Of a stretch of 64,000 bases of DNA, positions 23,899-34,957 are shown piece by piece. The stretch spans positions 11,842,001 through 11,906,000 of the forward strand of contig NC_063279.1 of NCBI RefSeq assembly GCF_910591885.1, read 5' to 3'. The position numbers were made by a program, and so were the translations under genes. The DNA is from Bombus terrestris. Its lineage: Eukaryota > Arthropoda > Insecta > Hymenoptera > Apidae. The notes below the pieces were generated by a model. The model did no database searches and was not told the DNA's origin. It saw only the letters and a program-made list of their open reading frames with translations. The first letter of the stretch is position 1, and every line of letters begins with the position of its first letter.

Positions 23899-26725
23899 AT
23901 GGCGCAATCTATTTTCGACGCTTTAACAGGTAAAACTTCTCTATCATAGAAATAGGTGGGGTTAACCAACAAGTATCTTATTTATCTTTCTCTTTAAAAG
24001 AAAATATAAATAGTGTTTTAAAAATTTATGATAATTATTTTGTCTGCTTTATAGGTGTATCATTGGACAGTCCTTCTGTGCAATCGTTATTGGAGTCTCA
24101 GACTCTAATAACTGAAGTTGAAGAATCAGGTGGGTTTTTGATGAAGTAACCCTGATAACCTATTAATTGAAATTGTTATATCATAGAAGCTTCTATGAGA
24201 TAAATTTATAATGGATATTTTTATGCTTTGTATTTAGCAATTGATCAAGATGAGGAAGATATATTTCAATGTGGGAAATGCAAAAGCCAATTTACATCAT
24301 TGCACATGTTTGTGCTGCACAAAAGGACACATCAAAAAACACAAGAGCAAACAGTAGATTTGAGTCAGTTTTTGGTGAATGATGAAACTCAGACTGTTCA
24401 CACAGAAGACAATAGCGAAGATGTATCACAATTTCATCCACAAGAAACATTTGTTCAAAATGATCAACTTAGTGAACCAATTATACTTGAAGAATCTGAT
24501 ATGCTATTTAGGTAAATATATACATATATGCGTACATATGATTGAATGTGTTTAATGTATATGAAAAGGTATTTTTTTTCTCAATGAATGATGTATTGTT
24601 TATTTACTATAGTATGGATCAAGAAGGTGCTAATTACTTTACAACAGATTCCACATTTAATGTTCCAATTATATTAAGTTCAGAAGGTTTGGATACTTTT
24701 GCAAACTCCACTATTCCAGGGGATAACGATCCCATAAAAGATGATTCAAACGAAGTACCTCAAGCTCTCCAAAGTGATATTTCTCAAGAACAAAACATTA
24801 ACAATACACATAAAGTCGACGTACCAATGACTGAAAATTCAATAACAGAATCTGAAACTACTGCTACTCAAACACAAAACTTAAAAGTATGTACTTTAAT
24901 GAGATGATAAATTGTGATTATCAATAATGTCTTTATTTAAAGTTGCATATTTATCAATAAAAATTTTCTATTGCAGTATAAGTGTGGTTATTGCAGCAAA
25001 CAATTTTCAAAAAAATTTTATTGGCAACAACATGAACGTTCTCATACAGGGGAAAAACCATATCAGTGTGTTGTATGTGGGCGTGCATTCGCACAGAAAT
25101 CAAACGTTAAAAAACATATGTCGTCACATAAAGTATGGCCCGGGACCGCTATACACTCCTTACCCCCAGAGGTATTTTAAACATTTTTGCACAGGCTTGT
25201 AATTTTTTTTCGTTTTTTAATAGTTCATGATCATTGCTAGGCACCACCAGATGGAAGCATAGATCGCACCTATCATTGTCAGTTTTGCAAAGAAATATTT
25301 GATTCGTACAAAGCTCTAAAGGGCCATCTTATAGTCTCTCACTTAGCACTGAAAGTGTACAAATGTGTGCAAAGTAGTTGTAGTATGATGTTTGCTGAAC
25401 TCGAAGATTTCTTAGAACATACTCGCAGTCATAAGAGATCGGAATATCGTTGTCATGTGTGCGGTGAAGTGTTTAATACTCTGTCTGATCTTGGGCTTCA
25501 TCAATACGCTCACTCCGTCCAAAAACAAAAAACAACAGAGAAATATTACTGTTGCTCTGTTTGTAAATCCTCCTTCTCTAATTTGGAGGCTTTGCAACAT
25601 CATACAGAAACCACAACGCATGACTATGCTTGTCTACATTGTGGAAAGAGTTTCTTGATCGAACGATTTTTGCGGCGTCATTTAAAAACACACGCCTCAT
25701 CTGCGCGATTTGCATGCGAGGATTGCGGAAAGGCCTTTAAAACTGAGCAATACTTAGCCAATCATAAGTTAATACATAGCGAGGAAACACCGTTTCTATG
25801 TCCAGTGAGTGATTCTATAGCCGATTAAAAAATTTGTAAATTGTTTTATATTTCATATATACATATTCGTTTATTATAGCATTGCCCAGCTAGATTTAAG
25901 AGAAAAGATCGTTTGGGTCGTCATATGCTGATTCATGATCTAACAAAGAGATTAAAGTGTCCCTTCAGAACTTACTTAGGTTGTATGAGTGAATTTTCAC
26001 GACCTGATAAATTAAAGCGTCACTTACTGACACACAGCAATATCAAAAGATTTAGTTGTAGTCATTGTAATCGTAATTTCCATCGAGCACAAGCTCTTAA
26101 ACATCATGAAATGAATAAACATAGTTTAAAATGTGAAATTTGTTCACACGTAAGTGTTATATTCGATTAGATAAATCGGAAATTCATAATACATGTAGAA
26201 TACTTATGTTTAAAAATTCTTTTATAGGCATTCAAAACTAAAGAACAGTTGCTAACTCATAATTGCGATCAGTCGAACGAGACTAAGAAGCACATGAGTT
26301 CACAGTTACCTAAGAAAGCTTCTGGTTCATTTAAACCAAGGAAACCTACTCCAAAGAGACAAACATCATCAAAGACTGCAATTGGGCTTGCTGATAAGGA
26401 CAAAGTAGAGAAATTTAAGGCTGAAGAAATACAAAGAAAAGTAATTACATAACTATACAATTTGAAAAACTAACATTTATTGTTATTTATTACTTATTAT
26501 TATACAGTAACTTATACTATTATATATTTATTCCTATTTCAGATCACCTCTGAAATGTTAAAGTCTAATGATTATAAAGACGATGCCTGTACCAAAAAGA
26601 TAGAGAACATTTCTGTATCAAAAGAGATTGGTTCAGCAATCGAAGCTCTTATTAAATCTGATGCAACGGACAATGAAATCAAACGCAACACTGATACATA
26701 TTTGGTACAACAGGCAGGCGAATAG
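23899..26725 (+). CDS. ZNF341: C2H2 zinc-finger protein, ZNF341-like
   Basis: Human ZNF341 is a DNA-binding transcription activator. The insect protein probably binds DNA in the nucleus, target unknown. Nine exons join in phase: 23899-23929, 24055-24129, 24238-24511, 24613-24886, 24977-25171, 25241-25804, 25880-26149, 26228-26440, 26543-26725, giving 692 residues. The start MAQSIFDAL followed by VQSLLESQ and DEEDIFQCGKCKSQF matches the N-terminus I recall for ZNF341 (MAQxIFxAL..VQSLL..CGKCKxQF). One finger precedes a Gln/Thr/acid-rich linker of about 180 residues; twelve more follow, one split over the exon 6/7 boundary (C-P|H-C). Fingers 2 and 3 are joined by the canonical linker HTGEKPY. 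The orthology call is from memory of family sequence, not a search. Confidence 0.85.
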
Positions 26726-27300
26726 AGTTTTTAAATATATTTTTTAATTGTATTTAAATATTATAATATAGTCTAGACTGTAGATAAGTTGTCATACTAC
26801 GTGCAATGGGATCATTGGCAAACTGCAAGTTGCATTTTATAATAGTATATATAATATTTTGTAGTTTACATATCTGTGATAATTGTATTATAAAATATAT
26901 TAATATAAATAACTTATATCTATCTATCTCAAATATTTTTAATGTCGCCTTCCTTAGGCCATTTGGAATTTATGGATGTATTAAAGAAAAAGATGTTTGT
27001 GTCAGTGAGTGTATTTCATTCTACTCAATTCCCCTTTAGCGTACTAATAGAATTCCATTCTTCGTTCTTACAAATTAGCAAAAGGATATTATAATACCGC
27101 TTGCTACGGATGCTGGGGCGCATTTTAAGATAATGTTTAACAGGAAGTGGTTGATAAAATTGTAATTACCACTTCCTCTCTTTCATTAACATTTCGAGTT
27201 TGGTTCAGTAGAAAAAATACAGCGCTTTTAGGTACTACTAAAAGTATTATATCTTAAAACTAATGTCTATGTGAATAAGTAGTGGATTATATTTTAACAG
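26726..27300. other. Intergenic/3' UTR region
   Basis: An AT-rich spacer between the ZNF341-like stop and the M13 start. No exon was recognised. A pyrimidine-poor TTTTAACAG immediately before 27301 looks like a splice acceptor, so the M13 gene probably has at least one untranslated exon in or before this stretch. Confidence 0.5.
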
Positions 27301-30300
27301 ATGATTTCTCGAGGTTCTTACCAAATTGCTAATATGGAAGCAGCCAAAGCAGCAAGACAGGACCAGTCTTATAGAAGCTGTGTTTTATCACTGATAATAT
27401 TCTTTTTTCTCTGTATGATTCTTATCCTAGTCAGTTTACCGTGGAAATTATACCGCTCCTACAATTCTGAAGAAAAAGGTGAATATGCAGGGACAACGCA
27501 GGTAAGTTTATTTTTGATATTATGAAAATTGTGGAAGAAAACAATTTGATAAAGATAATTATATCGACACAGCATCATTACCACGAACATCATACAGAAC
27601 ATGAAGCTGAAAGAACAACCAGTACTACGGATTCAATTAAATTATTAATTACTACAACTTCTATAGATGAAATGAATTCAATAGAAGTAGAAACAGAAAC
27701 AACATTAAACTTTGAAGTATTCACCGAAAACTCTCGTGTAATAAATGATACAAATTCAGATATTGTTGTTTCATCTAAATCTAATATCGAGACTACTACG
27801 GAAGATTTATCACAGACGGAAACTTACAAGGAAGCTGCAACTGAAAAATTCGATAATTCTTCGTCGACTAATATTAATATTACAGAAAATAGTACATCAA
27901 TTTCGACAAAAGAACATCAAGAAACAGATACTACAGACCAATATACTACAGAAACTTTTACTACTACTGATTCAGACTATATTAATCAAGAAACTCTCCT
28001 TGAGGTCGAAGAGTCGACAGAATATGTTATTAAATTGACAATGAAAGAAGAAAATGTCACGATTAAATCTACCACTAAGGATCAACAAAATGAACAATAT
28101 TCTTCAATATTAAACAATGAGACTATAAGTACGACTTTTAGTTCACCAATTGATAAGTCAGTGTGTCACGAGGGTGAATGCAAAAATTTGGCCAGCAAGA
28201 TATTATTTTACATGAATCATACGGTTGACCCATGTGAAGACTTTTATGAATACGCTTGTGGTAATTTCGAGAACAATCCTCAAATCGTAGAATGGAATTT
28301 GGAAGACGTAGCTTATCAACGTATTGTAGGTGAGTATAGTTCTACTTTTTACTATATAAAAAAAAATTATTTTGTCAATAAACTATTCTTTAAATATTTT
28401 TCAATTCTTAATTGATAAATATTATGTAATATCAAGTACTAAATATTTAACTTTATTTCTAAATTATATTTCTTTTTTTCTAATCCTTTTTCTAAATAAT
28501 TCTGTATAAACTATTCTATGAAGCATTATTTAAAAAAGTATACAAAATAAGTAAAAATATAAAAAGTGGCAATTCTCACATGCAACACATTGTTTTAATT
28601 TGAATCAGGACAAATGCAGAAAGAAAATGAGAAAAATATATCGTCTATTTTCACCACCTATTACAACAGTTGCCTGCAATACGAGAGTATCAATCGGGCA
28701 GAAAGAATCAAGATGGGTACGAAAAAATTACACATCTAATTATTTAGTTTCTAACTTCGAATACAAGTTTAATGTATAAGAAATAATATAACATTTTTCT
28801 TATAGCGAGAGAGACGTTAAACAAGGTAGGCAAGTTTTATACTTCACAAACGTGGCCTGAAAACCATACAAGCTTTACCGAACTACTCGCTACACTATTA
28901 TTAAAAAACAGGTAAGAAATTAAAGACAACGGCTGTACAAAAATATAGCATATCACGTTCACTTAATATATTTATCGTTTGCTTTTCTAATTCTCTAGCA
29001 CTTTACTGTTCGACATAGTTCCGGTTCTTGACGAATATTCTCCAACATTCACCCTTAAAATAAGTCCAACGACATACGATAATCTTTTTGAGATAGACGA
29101 AAATAACGAACCCTGTTACGCAAATAAATTTGAAAGAGAAAACGAGACAGTGAATCTAGAAGAATTATATATGGAATATAAAACGTGCAAAGTACATATA
29201 TAGATATGTATATCAATCAAGATAAGAAAAAACATACTCTGTTAATGAAAACTTATAACAAATGTGTTTTTCTTATTTTGTTTTATTAGGCTGATACGAA
29301 AAAGTTAATAAAATCCATTTCCGAAGCCTTGACGATGCTTGGGGTATTCAACGAGCTGAATAATACGTACAATATTTCTCAGAACATATATTTTACAATC
29401 ATTAACATCGATCTGTATATATTGCAACAATTTTTCGCAGTAAGTTTATCGAGTTCTTTTCACAATTGAACGCGTTTCCTCGATTCTTTCTTATGTTTCA
29501 GAATTTTCCGTCTAAGAACGAGATCCACGAGGCGGAACTTATGAAAAATTACACTCTCGTTACTGTCAAACAATTGGATAGCGAGTTTAAAATCGTAAGG
29601 GAAAGAGTTTATACCCGTTTAAGTTAAGCTGATTCGTTCGATCAAATGGATATATTATGTAACATACTTGTAGATAAATTGGTCGCATCTAATTTACTTG
29701 TTAACAAACGAAAAGGTTCAGCCGGAAGTAAAAGTGCAGGTTTATTTTTACGATGCCCTATCTAAAGGATTGAAAAATCTGGAAAAGTTCGGAAAAGACA
29801 TGATGATATTGCATAATGCATTATTAGGATTGTATGTACACAATCTGTATCACAAGGTATAGTTATATTCCCTGATTAATGTCCCCTTTTATGTCTTTTT
29901 TCTGTATTGTATTTTTCTTCATTTCTTTTTTTGTCTTTGTTTGTTTCTAGTTAATTATATCGAAACATCCAGATGTTAAAAAAGAGTGCCTTCGCGTAGC
30001 TGCCAACGTTTTAATCCCGGAAGCTTCGAATTTATACATCTCTTCGTTCACAAATGATCAACTTACGTATATGAATAGAACTGTAAGTTTATATACTCTG
30101 ATTACTCGAAAAGATTGTTTACTAGATGACTAACCAGTATCATACAATTTAATAGATACATAGTTTATTTGAGACACTTAAGGAGACCCTAAAATTAAAA
30201 CTCACGGATGTAACATGGATTACAGAAGCGGAACGTAACGCATTGATTGCAAAAATAAATAATCTTAATGTTGCCGTACCTGATATTTCATATTATACTG

Positions 30301-31731
30301 ATAGCGAATCAACTTATAAAAAAATTCTAGCAAACCAAGTATGAAAAACTATTTCGGTTTCTAATGAGATAATAAGCACATGTGCATAATTGTTTATATA
30401 ATATCAAAAAAGATTAAAGAATACTATAATAACTAAAAGTTATTGAATGACAAGTTAACGATAGTCTAATTTTAGATAAATCTGACAAATAACTATTTCG
30501 AAAATTCAGTGATTTTGATGCAAAGGTACCGAAAATTAATATATGCAGAATTATCTACAAAGCCGGGGCATTCTGCACAAATGTAAGTTTATAATTGAAA
30601 TTATATATATGAAATAGTTCAAAGTTGTTGAACTATATACATTAATATATAGATGGACACATTACGCAACACCATACCAATCTAAAGGGCTCGCGATTTA
30701 CGGATTAAACCTCGTTGTAATACCTTATGGTGTAATTGATTGGTCCATGAAATACAATGAATCTTCATTTAATTACATAAAACTGGCGACACTTGGTAAC
30801 ATAATAGCACACCAAATTGCACATCATTTTGACGCAACTGGTATATTAGCAATATACAATTTTATAATATACTAGTGACCAATGTTATAGATCTGTAACT
30901 TATTAGTATACTTTCAAGAAAATTCGGAAAAATCTTATATTTTAAATATGCTTTTTTAATATATATCGCTAGGCATCTATTATTGGAATGGAAATCGCAA
31001 TGCCAGTTCTCTATTAAACGATGATGATTCTACAAACATGAATTTCAAAGATTACATTAACTATCAGCGAAATGTTCTCTATAAAAATTCTATGGCTATG
31101 ACATTATCATTTACAGGACAGAACGTACTTTATAAGGTGAATTCATATATTTGTTTTCTTTCTATAAAATCGTTACGATGCAAAAATATTGTTTTAAAGT
31201 AATATGTCTAATTAGGTACGTCTTTTTAAACACAATGACTCTCTTTTTGTTTAAACACGTTTTAGATTTCCCAATTGACTCTAAATGAACGTCTGTCCGA
31301 GGCGATGGGACTCAGATTAGCTTACGATACTTTGGCTCAATTGATGTCTAGAGAATCGTGGCTTTATCTTCCATGGCTTGAACTGGATTTCAATAAGTTA
31401 TTTTACCTCATCTATGCTCAGGTACTCTTGTTATAGTAAGATTTATGGCATTGACATTTTGAATAAAATAACAATCGTTATGACTATTACCATTACCTTT
31501 TTATCATGGTTTTTATAGATGTACTGCACAAAGTCTCCACTTACGTCATCGTATATATCATTGTATGAGAATGAACAGTTACCAAATCGAATTCATATTT
31601 TTGTTTCTGCATCCAACAATAGGCTTCTCGGTGAAACTTGGAATTGTCCAGAAGGTTCACGGATAATGCCAAGTTATGTATGCAGTGCATTTCCGTATAT
31701 TCAATGTAACGAAGAAGCTACGATAACGTAA
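27301..31731 (+). CDS. Neprilysin-like M13 family protein, probably catalytically inactive
   Basis: M13 proteins are type II membrane zinc metallopeptidases that trim extracellular peptides. Fifteen exons join in phase: 27301-27501, 27573-28329, 28609-28716, 28806-28911, 28999-29191, 29290-29439, 29502-29594, 29674-29856, 29951-30082, 30156-30338, 30476-30582, 30653-30840, 30973-31136, 31266-31421, 31519-31731; 977 residues. Residues about 27-49 are one hydrophobic segment. Residues 68-263 form a Thr/Ser/Glu-rich stalk rich in N-glycosylation sequons. The ectodomain starts at CHEGEC..DPCEDFYEYACGNF, the M13_N signature. The zinc site reads HQIAH (residues 791-795) instead of HExxH. The third ligand Glu is kept (E863), but ExxxD reads ERLSE. 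The NAxY substrate motif is absent, the transition-state His aligns with Val, and the C-terminal CxxW is replaced. Most neprilysins are near 750 residues; the stalk explains the excess. Confidence 0.93.
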
Positions 31732-32456
31732 CGTGACGCAGTAATTATATAAACTACGATTCGTAAATGATGGTCAATTTTTTTATAAGGAAGCGTTATT
31801 AATTGGTAACGACGCTCTTCATTTATTCTCAGGAACATATTTTTCATAACATTCACACGCAAACAGGCGCAGTATGCAAAAATCAGACGAACTCAGGTAT
31901 TCAACAGCCTATTACATTCGAAACTGCGACTTTGTATGATCTTATAATGCGACTAGAAAATTTGACAGTGTAAATAATTCACCCTTAACTTGAACGTTCC
32001 TTGTTGTCGATTTGTTTACAACTGCTTCTTTTCCAGCAAACCCATAGATTTTGTAGAATGAACCATGTCCCCTAGAACACACATAAATTGTTACAAACAT
32101 TCATTAGTCCAATATTCTACCTACCAATGATGGACTGAGCTGTGACAAAAAATGTATATTTATATAATAAAATGTATATTAATTTAAAAATATTTTCATG
32201 CATTCATATGTATAATTGTTCTTAAATTATTTTTACATTTATTATTATGGTATATATCTATATATTCTTATGTAAACAGGTATAAAAATTCATATTTTTC
32301 AATATCAAGAACAAAAAACAAAAGCATCCATAACAAAATTTATTTGAGTTTTATAACATTCAGTCAAATAACAGATTGCAAATGATTTATATGACACTCT
32401 TGCTTTATATTTAACAGCCAGTTAATTATATGTCAATAGCCCAGTACACTATCGGC
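31732..32456. other. Convergent 3' regions of M13 gene and PSS
   Basis: AT-rich DNA between two convergent genes. AATAAAA near 32167 could end the M13 transcript. A good acceptor-like sequence (TTTATTCTCAG) ends at 31832, followed by 46 open codons. It may be an alternative last exon of the M13 gene, treated separately as a finding. Confidence 0.5.
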
Positions 32457-34157
32457 TTAAACATTATTTAGAGGAATGTAGTAGACATCGCACATACCAC
32501 TGCTAGGGGTTACATCCAGATGACTGTTGTCTAATTGAGTGATACACTGTTTTGAAGTAGTTTTCTTTTCTGTCTGAAAAGACAAGAATCATGCAAAGGG
32601 CATAGAAAAAAAGACACAAATAACCATACAGTTAGTTACAAAATTTCAAATTTAATTTTTAAACTAAATACCTCAAAGTATCGGTGCCACAGAACACAGC
32701 CATAGACACAAAGAACTGAGACTAGGGACTGGCAAAGTAGCCACAAAAGAATGTTTAGTGCTTGAGTACGTTCAAATAATGCAGCACCATGCCTTATGCA
32801 TAACAAAGCTTCTGTAACCATAATTGCACCATAGACCCAACACTGAGTCCCTACTCTACTACATGTTGGATCTGTTACATACATGTAGTATTGCCTATAA
32901 TTATGTTAAAATATTATGGTTCTTATGTAATAAATTGTTATAGCTGTTGTAATAAAAATTTATGTTTAATATATATCTAGCTCATTCTATTATAATTTTT
33001 CCCTACCTAACAGAAGGTGCAACTATAACTCCAACTAATACCAATCTTGCCACAACAAATGGATGAGAGGGCGGAAATTCGTATACATGTTTCAAGAAAA
33101 ATGTATTTAGTTCTGAAACCTGCCAGAATATTACCAACTGACATAGAGCAACAAATCTCATGTATGTACAAGTTGGATCCAACCATCTAATAGCAGTCCA
33201 ACTACCAGGTGTAAATTGTAGCATTGCCCTTTTCAATTTTCCAGTAGTGCTCTCAATGTCAAGGATGCTTACCCATTTATATTCTCTCATTTCTAATAGA
33301 GAGCAAATTTTTAATCCAACCCAAATACCCAAACCATTACAGACAACAACATCAAGTATAAAAGCATCCCACCAACATTCCACAAAATTTGGTAGTAAAT
33401 GAGCAAATGCTATTTCTGTTACTTCCCACATAATGCTAATGGCCCAAAGAATACCAAGATGACGAATAAGGATTGCTTTAAAGGCCCATCCTAAAAAATG
33501 GGCTACTGCAAAAATATCTAAATGGTTCCATATCTTTTCAACTGTGATTTCTGAACAATTAACACCGTATTCTTTGTCCATGTCAATGTGAAACGACGCC
33601 AAACGAGGATCTATCCAAACAAAGATTTTTCTGATTGTTTCATAATCTTGAAACAGCATAAATAATAGGCCCATTAGATATAGTACACTACAGCCAAATA
33701 CGAGTCTCCACACAACAGGATGAGGTCTCGTAAATGGTCCATTTGGAAATGTAAGTATTGATATAATCAGAAAAAAAAATATAATACAAAGTATTCCAGC
33801 CCAAATGTTATCCTCGACATTGGTAGTATTCCTGTATTAAATTAATACCGATATTTACAAGAATTAACATATGTATAGTAAGATAATTTGAATATTTAAT
33901 TACCTAGTGAATGCGGAATATATTACAGCTCCGATTGAGATGAGAAGTAATGTAATGCTGTGCGGTTTATAAAAAAATTCGATCGAAATATCATCAACCG
34001 GTCTTTCATTGATATTGGGGAAACTGTCCGTACCGTGTCGTAATTTGTGCCCTTCTATGTTATCTGCACTACTCCGGCAATTTAAAACCTTATTTTCATC
34101 ATTTTTGACGAGTCTCTCTAAGAGACCGTCATTTATGGACTCTTCATTAGTTGTCAT
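32457..34157 (-). CDS. Pss: Phosphatidylserine synthase (PTDSS1-type)
   Basis: This ER membrane enzyme exchanges the head group of phosphatidylcholine or phosphatidylethanolamine for serine to make phosphatidylserine. Four minus-strand exons, 34157-33904, 33831-33007, 32894-32672 and 32573-32457, join in phase for 472 residues. Family hallmarks include the cytosolic N-terminus followed by FFYKPHSITLLLISIGAVIY, RPHPVVWRLVFG, DPRLASFHIDMDKEYGVNC, the W-x-H-LDIFAVAHFLGWAFKA segment, MWEVTEIAFAHLLPNFxECWWD, NGLGIWVGLK and DPTCSRVGTQCWV. Several hydrophobic spans fit the usual polytopic topology. The extreme C-terminus lacks the Lys-rich tail of many family members. The gene is divergent from Spt6 with 800 bp between starts. 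Confidence 0.96.
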
Positions 34158-34957
34158 CCCGATTAAGTAATTATTTGTTTTAAAATCGTATCCTGATCAT
34201 TTCATACGTTGTTTCGCCATGTTCTCACCTTTTTTGGTTTCAATGTGCACTACCACGCTATTGAGGAATTTACAAATTACAGCAGGCACGAATTATGAAT
34301 CAAGAAAGTATTATGGTGATCAGTTTACTTCCATTTATGCAAATACAGTTAAAGAAAAAAAGATATTTGACGAATTATTTTGCTTGCAAGTCAGCTGATT
34401 GGACATGGAATACGAATGTATTTCTTTGTGAACACGTCATTATATAAATAACATTATACGGGCTCAGAAAATCTCATGATGGGGTAGACATCTTTTATAA
34501 GGACGGGAAGTTTCTTGTATCTTCCACCAAAATGATGTCGCTGCAGTCGAGTTGGGAGTGGTTCATATGAACTTGTAATTTTCTTCTTTCAAAGCAAAAC
34601 ATTTTTTTTTGAATAAATTTTATTATAAAAATATGCCAAAGTTTCTGGCATATTTTTCTGGCACCAAAAAATGTTTTAAATATAAAGGTTAACTAAAAAA
34701 TTGTTTATATAAAATTATTCATAACTCGATCGCAGAGCCGTTACTTACTGCAGCGGCGGATTAAGGAACTATACTACAAAGAAAGTTGCCCCACCAAGAA
34801 AGCTTCTGGAATGTTACGATCACAATACCCATAGACGCGTAGTATTAAACAGCTGTAGTGATCGGTCAGTGCTTCTTGCGCCGTAGTACGATTTTTTCGT
34901 CTGTTATTTTGCTTTGTTGTATATTTTTTCGAAAAATTCTTATATTTCTAATAGAAA
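34158..34957. promoter_or_regulatory. Divergent promoter region of PSS and Spt6
   Basis: About 800 bp lies between the opposite start codons and contains no coding exon. It must hold both promoters and 5' untranslated sequence. A GC-richer patch at 34720-34900 lies immediately upstream of Spt6 and is a plausible initiation region. Individual sites could not be assigned. Confidence 0.5.

Noticed and set aside
27745..28038. 97-codon Leu/Ile-rich frame inside the M13 stalk exon
   Set aside because: An out-of-frame reading of the Thr-rich low-complexity coding sequence.
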